From: Roseicyclus mahoneyensis
GTDB lineage: Bacteria; Pseudomonadota; Alphaproteobacteria; Rhodobacterales; Rhodobacteraceae
Reading direction: 5' to 3'
Length of the DNA stretch: 64,000 bases
Assembly (NCBI RefSeq): GCF_003148775.1
Contig: NZ_QGGW01000003.1
Span: 350,523 to 414,522, forward strand
Below, in pieces: positions 50,483 to 58,263 of the stretch; the first letter of the stretch is position 1; each line of letters opens with the position of its first letter. The notes under the pieces are model-generated. The model saw only the letters and a list, made by a program, of their open reading frames with translations. It did no database searches and was not told the DNA's origin. Made by a program: the position numbers and the translations under genes.

Positions 50483-51811
50483 CTAACGGATATCAGGAGG
50501 GTTGAAAGTCACAAAAAATGACGCTGCGGCCTTCTCGGCTTCGAATCGTTCAGCTTGGCTCAGGGACTTCATCAGTACGCCGATTGCGGAGCCACCAAGA
50601 GCCCCTGCGGCTGCTCCGATTGGATTGCCACCTGTGAAGACCGCTCCGAGGACAGCGCCCACCGCACCGACGCAAATGCTGTTACCTTCGGTTGTGATTG
50701 ATCCAATAACGCCCTTTCTGCTCTTCTTAATATCGGATATCCACTCGCGTTCTGCTTCCGCCATCTGCTGGGCGAAGATCTGTGGCTCCGAGAATCCCTT
50801 CTTTACGTGCTCACGGGTTCTGTCCATGCAGGCTCGCACCGTCTGGCGCCAGCGTTCAAATACTTCTTCGTCCTTACGAATGGAGACGAGATCGGCCATC
50901 TTTAGATCATTGGCGGCGATAGAGCAGTGCGAATTTACTTTGGAAAGGTCCTGACATCGTACCATTTCCGAGAAATAGGTTTCGGGTGCGATTTTCACGA
51001 GCTTTGTGAATAAGTCGGCCTGATAAGGCCCATACAAGAATGGTTGGAAAGGTGCGCCATCATCTCTTGCGTAAATCATGCTTTCGCTTTGAATATAGAG
51101 CCAATTGAAATCCTCTTCATTCGGAATGCTCAGATAGGCATCCGCCCACTCGGAGTCCTTAACCTGAGCTGGAACCTTGACCCCCATCGCAGCCAATGCG
51201 TGCTCAACAGCACCCTGGTTCTGAAAACGGGTGACAGCTGAGACCTTTCCAATAGTCAGCGATCCATCGTCATTGAACTGAATCCGGCTCTCGGCACCTC
51301 GGATGGGTTCGGGAAAAAATGCCGTCATTCTAAGCAGCCTGGCCTCAAGTAGAGGACGCATGCTGCAGAGCTTCAAAAGGTTTTCGCGGAGGGCGGGAAA
51401 GTTGGGCATGCTTGTTGGCTCGACCAAGACCCAGCGACAAAACGCAAATATCGGATCCTCGATCAAAACCTCATCTGAAAAAAGTAGGCAACTCTTGATC
51501 CAATCATCTTGAATTTCCAGGTCACCGACGCGCGGCAGGAAGTCGCCGACACGAAGCCCATCGAAATCCCGCCTGCACATTGCACCGTGCCCAAAACCCA
51601 CAAAGTTAAGATTTGGCCTAAACAGGCCGCCGTCCTTCTCTACGCGGTGGCGTGTGTGATGTGCTTTAAGCGTCCAGTAGAGGCGCTCCACAAGACCCAT
51701 GTCGATTTGGATTTTCTGGACATACTGCTCGCGAAAAGGCACCTGCAAGGCCGTTTCCAGAGCCGTAATCGGCGTCTCTATATCTGGGTCCATTTTCAAG
51801 TCCTTCGCCAT
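50483..51811 (-). CDS. Reverse-oriented cargo (moron) gene, 442 aa, with hydrophobic glycine-rich C-terminal segment
   Basis: A lone minus-strand gene inserted between the Z-like and U-like tail genes, with more A/T-ending codons than its neighbours. ATG at 51811 has GAGGTG upstream; ATG at 51793 is possible. The protein is soluble-looking for about 390 residues (FGHGAMCRRDFDGLRVGDFL, CRWVLVEPTSMPNFPALREN and FNWLYIQSESMIYARDDGAP). A glycine/alanine-rich segment of about 35 residues follows near the end (VGAVGAVLGAVFTGGNPIGA then AAGALGGSAIGVLM) that could insert in a membrane. No family recognised; the position is a typical site for lysogenic-conversion or defence genes. Confidence 0.75.
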   Translation of the reverse strand: MAKDLKMDPDIETPITALETALQVPFREQYVQKIQIDMGLVERLYWTLKAHHTRHRVEKDGGLFRPNLNFVGFGHGAMCRRDFDGLRVGDFLPRVGDLEIQDDWIKSCLLFSDEVLIEDPIFAFCRWVLVEPTSMPNFPALRENLLKLCSMRPLLEARLLRMTAFFPEPIRGAESRIQFNDDGSLTIGKVSAVTRFQNQGAVEHALAAMGVKVPAQVKDSEWADAYLSIPNEEDFNWLYIQSESMIYARDDGAPFQPFLYGPYQADLFTKLVKIAPETYFSEMVRCQDLSKVNSHCSIAANDLKMADLVSIRKDEEVFERWRQTVRACMDRTREHVKKGFSEPQIFAQQMAEAEREWISDIKKSRKGVIGSITTEGNSICVGAVGAVLGAVFTGGNPIGAAAGALGGSAIGVLMKSLSQAERFEAEKAAASFFVTFNPPDIR

Positions 51812-51856
51812 AGCCCAGCACCTCGTGCCGAACATCTGCCATGGATAAGTAATGCC

Positions 51857-52276
51857 ATGATTTCCTCTCGCGAATCCATCCTCGCCGCGCTGCACGCGCG
51901 GCTTTCGGCGCTGCCCGCGACCGCCCTGCGCGGCGAGGTGCTGCCCGAGCGGATGCCGGCCGAAGGCCTGCTGATCCTGCGCGATGGCGAACCGGGCGAG
52001 CCCGATGTGACGCTGTCACCGCTCCGCTACCACTATCAGCACCGCGCCGAGATCGAGGCGGTCGTTCAGGGCGCGGCGCATGACGCCGCCTTCGACACGC
52101 TGACCGCCAGCATCGGCACGGCACTCGCCGCCGACCGCACGCTGGGCGGGCTCTGCGACTGGGTCGAGGCGGAAGCCCCGCGCCCGGTTGATCTGCCGGT
52201 CGAGGGCGCGGCGAGCCTGAAGGCCGCCGTGATCCCGGTGGTGCTGCACTATTCCACGGCCGACCAACTGGCCTGA
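51857..52276 (+). CDS. Tail terminator (gpU-like)
   Basis: A 139-residue protein: SRESILAALHARLSALPATA, PDVTLSPLRYHYQHRAEIEA and AVIPVVLHYSTADQLA fit the minor tail/terminator family. It stops tail-tube growth and joins tail to head. ATG at 51857, 46 bp from the start of the opposing cargo gene. Confidence 0.8.
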   Translation: MISSRESILAALHARLSALPATALRGEVLPERMPAEGLLILRDGEPGEPDVTLSPLRYHYQHRAEIEAVVQGAAHDAAFDTLTASIGTALAADRTLGGLCDWVEAEAPRPVDLPVEGAASLKAAVIPVVLHYSTADQLA

Positions 52277-52300
52277 CCCCGACAACCCGAGGAGAACACC

Positions 52301-53242
52301 ATGGCACGAGCGCAGGGGGCGCGGGCGCTGATGGCGCTTGCGTTCGAGACCACCTATGGAACGCCGCCCGCCAGCGGCTTCACCCGCATGCCTTTCGCCA
52401 GCACCTCGCTCGGCGCGGAGCAGCCGCTGCTGAACTCGGAGCTTCTCGGCTACGGCCGCGATCCGCTGGCGCCGATCAAGGACGCGGTGACGGCAGACGG
52501 CGATGTCGTGGTGCCGCTTGACGCCGAGGTCTTCGGCTTCTGGCTGAAAGCGGCGTTCGGCGCACCCACGACCACGGGTGCGGAAGCGCCATACAGCCAC
52601 GAGTTCCAGTCCGGGTCCTGGACGCTGCCCAGCATGTCGATCGAGACCGGCATGCCGGAGATCCCGCGGTATGCGATGTATTCCGGCTGCGTGCTCGACC
52701 AGATCACCTGGCAGATGCAGCGCTCGGGCCTGCTGACTGCGACGGCGCGGCTGGTGGCGCAGGGCGAGACGGTGGGCACGACCACCAGCGCCGGGACACC
52801 CGCTGCGCTGGAGCTGAAGCGCTTCGGGCATTTCAACGGGGCGATCACGCGGAACGGGACGGCGCTCGGCAACGTGGTTTCGGCCGAGATCACCTACGCG
52901 AACAACCTCGACCGGATCGAGACCATCCGCTCGGACGGCCGCATCGACGGGGCGGATCCATCCATTGCCGCGCTGACGGGCCGGATCGAGGTGCGTTTCG
53001 CCGACCAGACGCTGGTGACGCAGGCGATCAACGGCGAGGCCTGCGAGATGGAGTTCGCCTACGTCCTGCCCTCGGGCGAAAGCTTCACCTTCACCGTGCA
53101 CGCCGTCTATCTGCCGCGCCCACGCATCGAGATCTCGGGGCCGCAGGGGGTGCAGGCGACCTTCGACTGGCAGGCCGCGCGCGACAGCGTGGTCGGGCGG
53201 ATGTGCACCGCAACCCTCGTGAATGACGTGGAGACCTATTGA
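52301..53242 (+). CDS. Major tail tube protein
   Basis: A 313-residue protein, ALMALAFETTYGTPPASGFT, EVFGFWLKAAFGAPTTTGAE and RYAMYSGCVLDQITWQMQRS, matching the phage tail tube (DUF5/gpV-like) family. The N-terminal half forms the tube. ATG at 52301 with GAGGAG upstream. Confidence 0.87.
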   Translation: MARAQGARALMALAFETTYGTPPASGFTRMPFASTSLGAEQPLLNSELLGYGRDPLAPIKDAVTADGDVVVPLDAEVFGFWLKAAFGAPTTTGAEAPYSHEFQSGSWTLPSMSIETGMPEIPRYAMYSGCVLDQITWQMQRSGLLTATARLVAQGETVGTTTSAGTPAALELKRFGHFNGAITRNGTALGNVVSAEITYANNLDRIETIRSDGRIDGADPSIAALTGRIEVRFADQTLVTQAINGEACEMEFAYVLPSGESFTFTVHAVYLPRPRIEISGPQGVQATFDWQAARDSVVGRMCTATLVNDVETY

Positions 53243-53679
53243 TGCTGACGCTCGATCTGACGAATGCCCCGCGCTGGCATGACCTCGCGCCCGGCGTCCG
53301 TGTGCAGCTGCGCCCGCTGACCACCGCGCTGATGGTGGCGACCCGCAGCGATCCGGCCGTGGACGCCGTGCCCGAGGAGGCGTCCGACGAGGAGCGCGCG
53401 GTCGCCTTTGCCAAGGCGCTGGCGCGCCGGGCGGTGCTCGCCTGGGACGGTATCGGAGATGCGGAGGGTAATCCCGTCGACCCAAGCCCCGAGGCCATCG
53501 ACGCCCTGCTCGATGTCTGGCCGATCTTCGAGGCCTTCCAGCTGACCTACGTCTCGAAGGGCCTGCTGCTGGAACAGGAAAAAAACGTCTCCGCGCTCTC
53601 GCCGAATGGTCCTTCGGCGGGGGCGAGCGCTACTGCCAAGCCTGCGCGCAAGCCTGCCCGGACTGCCCGGCGCGGCTGA
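53242..53679 (+). CDS. Tail assembly chaperone gpG-like (0 frame product)
   Basis: A 145-residue helical protein (WHDLAPGVRVQLRPLTTALM, AFAKALARRAVLAWDGIGDA and IDALLDVWPIFEAFQLTYVS). It ends in an A/S/K-rich tail after a slippery A-AAA-AAC at 53580-53586. It corresponds to lambda gpG, which coats the tape measure during tail assembly. ATG at 53242 overlaps the tube stop. Confidence 0.85.
   Translation: MLTLDLTNAPRWHDLAPGVRVQLRPLTTALMVATRSDPAVDAVPEEASDEERAVAFAKALARRAVLAWDGIGDAEGNPVDPSPEAIDALLDVWPIFEAFQLTYVSKGLLLEQEKNVSALSPNGPSAGASATAKPARKPARTARRG
53580..53586 (+). promoter_or_regulatory. Programmed -1 frameshift slippery site
   Basis: A-AAA-AAC in register with the gpG frame (GAA AAA AAC GTC). 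Slipping back one base reads AAA AAA CGT CTC and opens a 106-codon frame that ends exactly before the tape measure. This is the canonical heptamer used by lambda-type G/GT genes. Confidence 0.85.
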
Positions 53680-53906
53680 ACCGCCCGGAAACTCCGGAGG
53701 GTTGGCAGGTCTGGGACCTGGTCGGCCGCCTCGGCGGTCAGCTCCGTGTCCTGCCCGGCGCGGTGATCGGCTGGGACATGTCGGCGGCGCTGGCGCTCGG
53801 TGACGCGCTCGGCGTGCCCCCGCTCGCCATGGCCGAACTGCTGCCCGTCATCGAAGCGGTGATGGTCGCCAAGCTCAACGAACAGATGGAACGCCCCGAT
53901 GGCTGA
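53586..53906 (+). CDS. gpGT extension (frameshifted C-terminal domain)
   Basis: The -1 frame gives RLRALAEWSFGGGERYCQAC, AQACPDCPARLNRPETPEG, WQVWDLVGRLGGQLRVLPGA and an IEAVMVAKLNEQMERPDG end. A four-cysteine cluster (C-x2-C-x3-C-x2-C) may bind zinc. The fused product is about 221 residues. It would be the gpT-type domain linking the tape measure and the tube. Its stop overlaps the tape measure ATG at 53899. Confidence 0.82.
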   Translation, partial: RLRALAEWSFGGGERYCQACAQACPDCPARLNRPETPEGWQVWDLVGRLGGQLRVLPGAVIGWDMSAALALGDALGVPPLAMAELLPVIEAVMVAKLNEQMERPDG

Positions 53907-56316
53907 AAAGCGTGTGTCCGTCCGCCTCGCCGCGGTCGGCGGCCGACAAGTGCGCGCCGAACTGGAAGGCGTGGGCGAGGCCGGATCGCGCGGCTTTGGA
54001 CGACTGAGCCGGGAGATGGATGCGGCGAACGCCCGGCTTGCGGCCTTCTCGCGGCGTGTGCGCGTGGCCGCCGCTGCAGCGGTGGCAGCCGCTGCCGCCG
54101 CGGGCGTGGCGATGATCCGCTCCGGCCTGCAGACGGTGGATGCGCAGGCAAAGCTGGCGCAGTCCCTCGGCACCACGGTCGCCTCGATCCAGACCCTGGA
54201 ACGGGCGGGGGAACTGGCGGGCGTGTCGATGTCCGGAATCGAGCAGGCGACCAAGGATTTGACGCGCCGTCTCAGCCAGGCGGCGGCCGGGACCGGCCCT
54301 GCCGCTGACGCGCTCGACCGGCTGGGCCTTTCCGCCACCGACTTGATCGCGCTGCCGCTGGACCAGCGCGTCGGCGCCATCAACGCGGCCATCGAGAGCT
54401 TCGTGCCCGCCGCCGAACGCGCGGCTGTCGCAGGCCAGCTCTTCGGCGAGGAAGGCTCGATCGCGATGTCGCGGATCGACACCGCGACGCTGCGCCAGGC
54501 GACCGAGGACGTCCTCGCCTTCGGCGTCGTGGTCTCCGAGCAGGATGCGGACCAGATTGAGCGGACGAACGACGCCATCTCTCGGCTCGGTCTGATCTGG
54601 CGCGGTCTGTCGAACCAGCTCGCCGTCGCCGCAGCGCCTGCGCTGGAAGCCGTCGCCGATGCCATGGCGGCGGTGGCCAGCCGCACGGGGCCGCTCGGCA
54701 TCGCGATCCGCGGGCTCTTCGACAACATCGGCCGACTGACCACCTATGCCGCCACCTTCGCCGCCTTTCTCGCGGGCCGCTGGGTCGCCGGGATAGCCGC
54801 TGCCGCCCTGTCTGTGCGCGGCCTTGCCACCGCGCTGGTCGTCCTGCGCGGTGCGCTGATCCGCACCGGCATCGGGGCGCTGATCGTCGGCGCAGGCGAG
54901 CTCGTCTACCAGTTCACACGCCTCGTCTCCGGAGCGGGCGGCTTTGGTGAGGCGATGTCGCTCCTGAAGGACCTGGCGGTCGAGGTCTGGGAACGGATCA
55001 GGATGGGCGCTGCAGCGGCAGGTGCAGCCGCCACGGCGATGTTCTTCGACCTGAAGGCCGACGCCGCGTCGGGCATGCAGAGCGCCATCGAGAGCGTCGT
55101 GGCTTTCGGCAACACCGCCGCGAACACCTTCGAGGGCGCCTACGAGGCGATCAAGGCGATCTGGGGCCTGCTGCCCGCCGCCATCGGCGATCTGGCGTTC
55201 CAGGCGGCGAACAGCCTGGTCGACGGCGTCGAGGCGATGCTGAACGGCGTGGTCTCGCGCATCAACGGCTTCATCGGCGGGATCAACCAGGGGCTCGAAG
55301 CGCTCGGATCGGAGCGGCGCATCTCGCTGGTGCCGGACCTCGACCTCGGCGAGATCGAGAACCGCTTCGAAGGGGCGGCGACGGCCGCGACCACCGTGGC
55401 GCAGGCGGCCTTCGACAGGGCCTTCGAGGACAATCCGCTCTCCGCGCCCGATCTCGGTCTGACCGACGCAACGAACCGCGCGCTCGAGTCCGCGAACCTC
55501 TATCGCGGCGCTGCGCGCGATCTGGCCGAAGGGGCTCGCGCGCCCCTCGAAAGCTGGCAGGCGCTCCGCGACGCGGTGCGCGGGACCGACGAGGACGGGG
55601 CCGATGTGCTGGCCGAGGCCACCGTTGCTGCCGAGCGGTTCGAGACCGCGCTCGAAGGCGCCGGAAGCGCGGCGACCGATGCTGGTGCCGCTGCGGGAGC
55701 GGCGGCAGCTGCGGCGGAGCCTGCGACCGAGGCTGCCGTCACCGGCTGGCAGGCGGTCACGGCGGCGCTGTCGGACTACGCCAGCAAGGCCCGCGACATC
55801 GGTGGCGACATCGGCCAGAGCCTCGTCGGCGCCTTCCAGTCGGCGGAGAACGCGGTGGGCGAGTTCGTCAAGACCGGCAAACTGAACTTCCGCGACTTGG
55901 TCACCTCGCTGCTGGCCGATCTCGCCCAGCTGGCGGCGCGGCGGTTCATCCTCGGGCCGATCGCAAACGCGCTCTCCGGCGTGTTCTCCGGCGCGGGCGG
56001 CATCTTCGCCAACGTCCTGCATGCGGGCGGGATGGTCGGATCGGCTGGGCCGTCGCGCATGGTCCCGGCGATGGCCTTCGCCGCTGCGCCGCGGATGCAT
56101 TCCGGCGGCATGGCCGGCCTCCGCCATGACGAGGTGCCCGCGATCCTGCAGCGCGGCGAGCGGGTGCTGTCGCGGCGGGAGGCACAGAGCTACGGCGCGG
56201 GGGGCGGGGTCAACGTCACCATCATGGCGCGCGACGCCGAGAGCTTTCGGCAATCCCGCACGCAAGTCGCGGCAGACATCGCCCGTGCGGTCTCGCTCGG
56301 GCGGAGAGGCATGTGA
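53899..56316 (+). CDS. Tape measure protein
   Basis: An 805-residue protein, AELEGVGEAGSRGFGRLSRE, with a predicted membrane-active part (IAGIAAAALSVRGLATALVV) and alanine-rich coiled coil. The C-terminal KLNFRDLVTSLLADLAQLAA and GMVGSAGPSRMVPAMAFAAA with GERVLSRREAQSYGAGGG are typical of lambda-like/GTA-like tape measures. Its length, about 805 residues, suggests a tail of moderate length. ATG at 53899. Confidence 0.92.
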   Translation: MAEKRVSVRLAAVGGRQVRAELEGVGEAGSRGFGRLSREMDAANARLAAFSRRVRVAAAAAVAAAAAAGVAMIRSGLQTVDAQAKLAQSLGTTVASIQTLERAGELAGVSMSGIEQATKDLTRRLSQAAAGTGPAADALDRLGLSATDLIALPLDQRVGAINAAIESFVPAAERAAVAGQLFGEEGSIAMSRIDTATLRQATEDVLAFGVVVSEQDADQIERTNDAISRLGLIWRGLSNQLAVAAAPALEAVADAMAAVASRTGPLGIAIRGLFDNIGRLTTYAATFAAFLAGRWVAGIAAAALSVRGLATALVVLRGALIRTGIGALIVGAGELVYQFTRLVSGAGGFGEAMSLLKDLAVEVWERIRMGAAAAGAAATAMFFDLKADAASGMQSAIESVVAFGNTAANTFEGAYEAIKAIWGLLPAAIGDLAFQAANSLVDGVEAMLNGVVSRINGFIGGINQGLEALGSERRISLVPDLDLGEIENRFEGAATAATTVAQAAFDRAFEDNPLSAPDLGLTDATNRALESANLYRGAARDLAEGARAPLESWQALRDAVRGTDEDGADVLAEATVAAERFETALEGAGSAATDAGAAAGAAAAAAEPATEAAVTGWQAVTAALSDYASKARDIGGDIGQSLVGAFQSAENAVGEFVKTGKLNFRDLVTSLLADLAQLAARRFILGPIANALSGVFSGAGGIFANVLHAGGMVGSAGPSRMVPAMAFAAAPRMHSGGMAGLRHDEVPAILQRGERVLSRREAQSYGAGGGVNVTIMARDAESFRQSRTQVAADIARAVSLGRRGM

Positions 56317-56942
56317 TGGCGTTTCACGAGGTCCGGTTCCCTGACAACATCAGCCGCGGCGCGCGCGGCGGACCGGAACGGCGCACGCAGATCGTCGAGC
56401 TCGCCTCGGGCGACGAGGAACGCAACGCCAGCTGGGCAAATTCGCGCCGCCGCTACGACGTCGCCTACGGCATCCGCCGCGCGGACGATCTGGCGGCGGT
56501 GGTCGCCTTCTTCGAGGCGCGCAACGGTCGGCTCCACGGTTTCCGCTTCAAGGATTGGGGCGACCACAAGTCCTGCCTGCCTTCGGGCACGCCATCGTCC
56601 ACCGATCAGGCCATCGGCACCGGCGCCGGCGCGACGACCGCCTTCCAGCTGGTGAAGCACTACGCCTCCGGCGCGCAATCCTGGACGCGCGCCATCGCCA
56701 AGCCGGTGGCGGGCAGCGTGCGCATCGCGCTCGGCGGGGTCGAGCAGCCCTCCGGCTGGTCCGTCGACACCACGACCGGCATCGTCACCTTCAGCGCCGC
56801 TCCGGGCGTCGGCGTCGCGATCACCGCGGGCTTCGAGTTCGACGTGCCGGTCCGCTTCGACACCGACGTGCTCGACGTGACGCTCGATCTCGAGCGGCTC
56901 GGCTCGATCACCTCCATTCCGCTGCTGGAACTGCGCCGATGA
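56316..56942 (+). CDS. DUF2460 distal tail protein (RcGTA gp12-like)
   Basis: A 208-residue protein: FHEVRFPDNISRGARGGPER, VVAFFEARNGRLHGFRFKDW and GDHKSC are the DUF2460 signature, seen also in gene transfer agents. The C-terminal beta domain (VDTTTGIVTFSAAPGVGVAI) ends LLELRR. It forms the distal tail disc. Start ATG 56316 overlaps the tape measure stop. Confidence 0.9.
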   Translation: MAFHEVRFPDNISRGARGGPERRTQIVELASGDEERNASWANSRRRYDVAYGIRRADDLAAVVAFFEARNGRLHGFRFKDWGDHKSCLPSGTPSSTDQAIGTGAGATTAFQLVKHYASGAQSWTRAIAKPVAGSVRIALGGVEQPSGWSVDTTTGIVTFSAAPGVGVAITAGFEFDVPVRFDTDVLDVTLDLERLGSITSIPLLELRR

Positions 56943-57823
56943 AGTCTCTCGATCCTGTGCTGCAGGCCCATCTCGACGAGGGCACGACGACGCTCGCCTG
57001 GTGCTGGCGCATCACGCGGGCCGATGGCGTCACCTTCGGTTTCACTGACCACGACCGAACGCTGAGCTTCGACGGCACCGATTTCGAGCCGGAGAGCGGG
57101 CTCACGGCGTCCGAGGTCCGCTCGGGCTCGGACCTCTCGGTCGATGCGCAGGACGCCGAGGGCGTGCTGACCTCCGACCGGATCACCGAGACCGACATCC
57201 TCGACGGCCGCTGGGACAACGCCGAGGTCGAAGTCTGGCGCGTGAACTGGGCGGACACGGGCCAGCGCGTGCTGATGCGGCGCGGCGCCATCGGCCAGAT
57301 CCGGCGCGGGCGGCTGGCCTTCGTGGCCGAGGTGCGCTCGCTCGCCCATGTGCTCGGCCAGACGGTCGGGCGAACCTTTCAAACGACCTGCGATGCTGCG
57401 CTCGGCGATGCGCGCTGCGGCGTCGAACTCGAGGATCCCGCCTACAAGGGCACGGGCGCCGTGATCGATCTGCTGCGCGACCGGGCCTTCACCGCCTCGG
57501 GGCTCGGCGGGTTCGAGGCGGGCTGGTTCACCTTCGGCACGCTCGAATGGACCAGCGGCGCGAACGCCGGGCGGCGCACCGAGGTGCTGGGCCATGACGT
57601 GACGGACGGCATCGCCGTGCTGACCCTGCTCGAAGCGCCGGTGCGCCCGATCGCCGAGAGCGACGCTTTCACCATCCGCGCGGGCTGCGACAAGCGCATG
57701 GAAACCTGCGGCGCGAAGTTCGCCAACACCGCCAACTTCCGCGGCTTCCCACACATCCCCGGCCAGGACGCCGTACTCCGCTACGCCACCAAGGATGGCG
57801 GGCACGAGGGCGGCGTGCTGTGA
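56939..57823 (+). CDS. DUF2163 tail hub protein (RcGTA gp13-like)
   Basis: A 294-residue protein, LAWCWRITRADGVTFGFTDH, LTASEVRSGSDLSVDAQDAE and the C-terminal CDKRMETCGAKFANTANFRG with the cysteine pattern of DUF2163 (gp13 of RcGTA). In the RcGTA structure it holds an iron-sulfur cluster. Start overlaps the previous stop (ATGA). Confidence 0.9.
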   Translation: MKSLDPVLQAHLDEGTTTLAWCWRITRADGVTFGFTDHDRTLSFDGTDFEPESGLTASEVRSGSDLSVDAQDAEGVLTSDRITETDILDGRWDNAEVEVWRVNWADTGQRVLMRRGAIGQIRRGRLAFVAEVRSLAHVLGQTVGRTFQTTCDAALGDARCGVELEDPAYKGTGAVIDLLRDRAFTASGLGGFEAGWFTFGTLEWTSGANAGRRTEVLGHDVTDGIAVLTLLEAPVRPIAESDAFTIRAGCDKRMETCGAKFANTANFRGFPHIPGQDAVLRYATKDGGHEGGVL

Positions 57824-58254
57824 CCTCCGCCGATCCCGCCCGCGTCGTCGTCATTGCGCGGTCCTGGCTCGGCACGCCGTATCACGACCAGGCCAGCCTG
57901 CGCGGCGTCGGCTGCGACTGCCTCGGGCTGGCCCGGGGCGTCTGGCGCGAGGTGGTGGGCCCAGAGCCGTTCCCGATCCCGCCCTACAGCCGGGACTGGG
58001 GCGAGACCGGGCCGCGCGAGGTTCTGGCCGAAGGCGCGCGGCGCATGATGATCGAGGTGTCGCCGGCCGAGGCTGGTCCCGGCGCGCTGGTGCTGTTCCG
58101 CATGAAGCCCGGCGCCATCGCCAAGCATGTCGGGATCCTCACAGGGCCCGACAGCTTCCTCCATGCCTACGAGCGGCTCGGCGTGATCGAGGAACCGCTC
58201 ACCCCATCCTGGCGGCGGCGCATCGCCTTTGCCTTCCTGTTCCCGCAACGCTGA
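57820..58254 (+). CDS. NlpC/P60 cell-wall peptidase (RcGTA gp14-like)
   Basis: A 144-residue peptidase. The catalytic Cys is in GVGCDCLGLARGVWREVVG, with His in AIAKHVGILTGPDSFLHAYE. It is expected to open the cell wall during DNA entry. GTG at 57820 overlaps the previous stop (GTGA). Confidence 0.92.
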   Translation: MTSADPARVVVIARSWLGTPYHDQASLRGVGCDCLGLARGVWREVVGPEPFPIPPYSRDWGETGPREVLAEGARRMMIEVSPAEAGPGALVLFRMKPGAIAKHVGILTGPDSFLHAYERLGVIEEPLTPSWRRRIAFAFLFPQR

Positions 58255-58263
58255 GACTCCGAC

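Noticed and set aside
53875..56265. Minus-strand open frame opposite the tape measure
   Set aside because: Same antisense composition; the plus strand has a clear tape measure.
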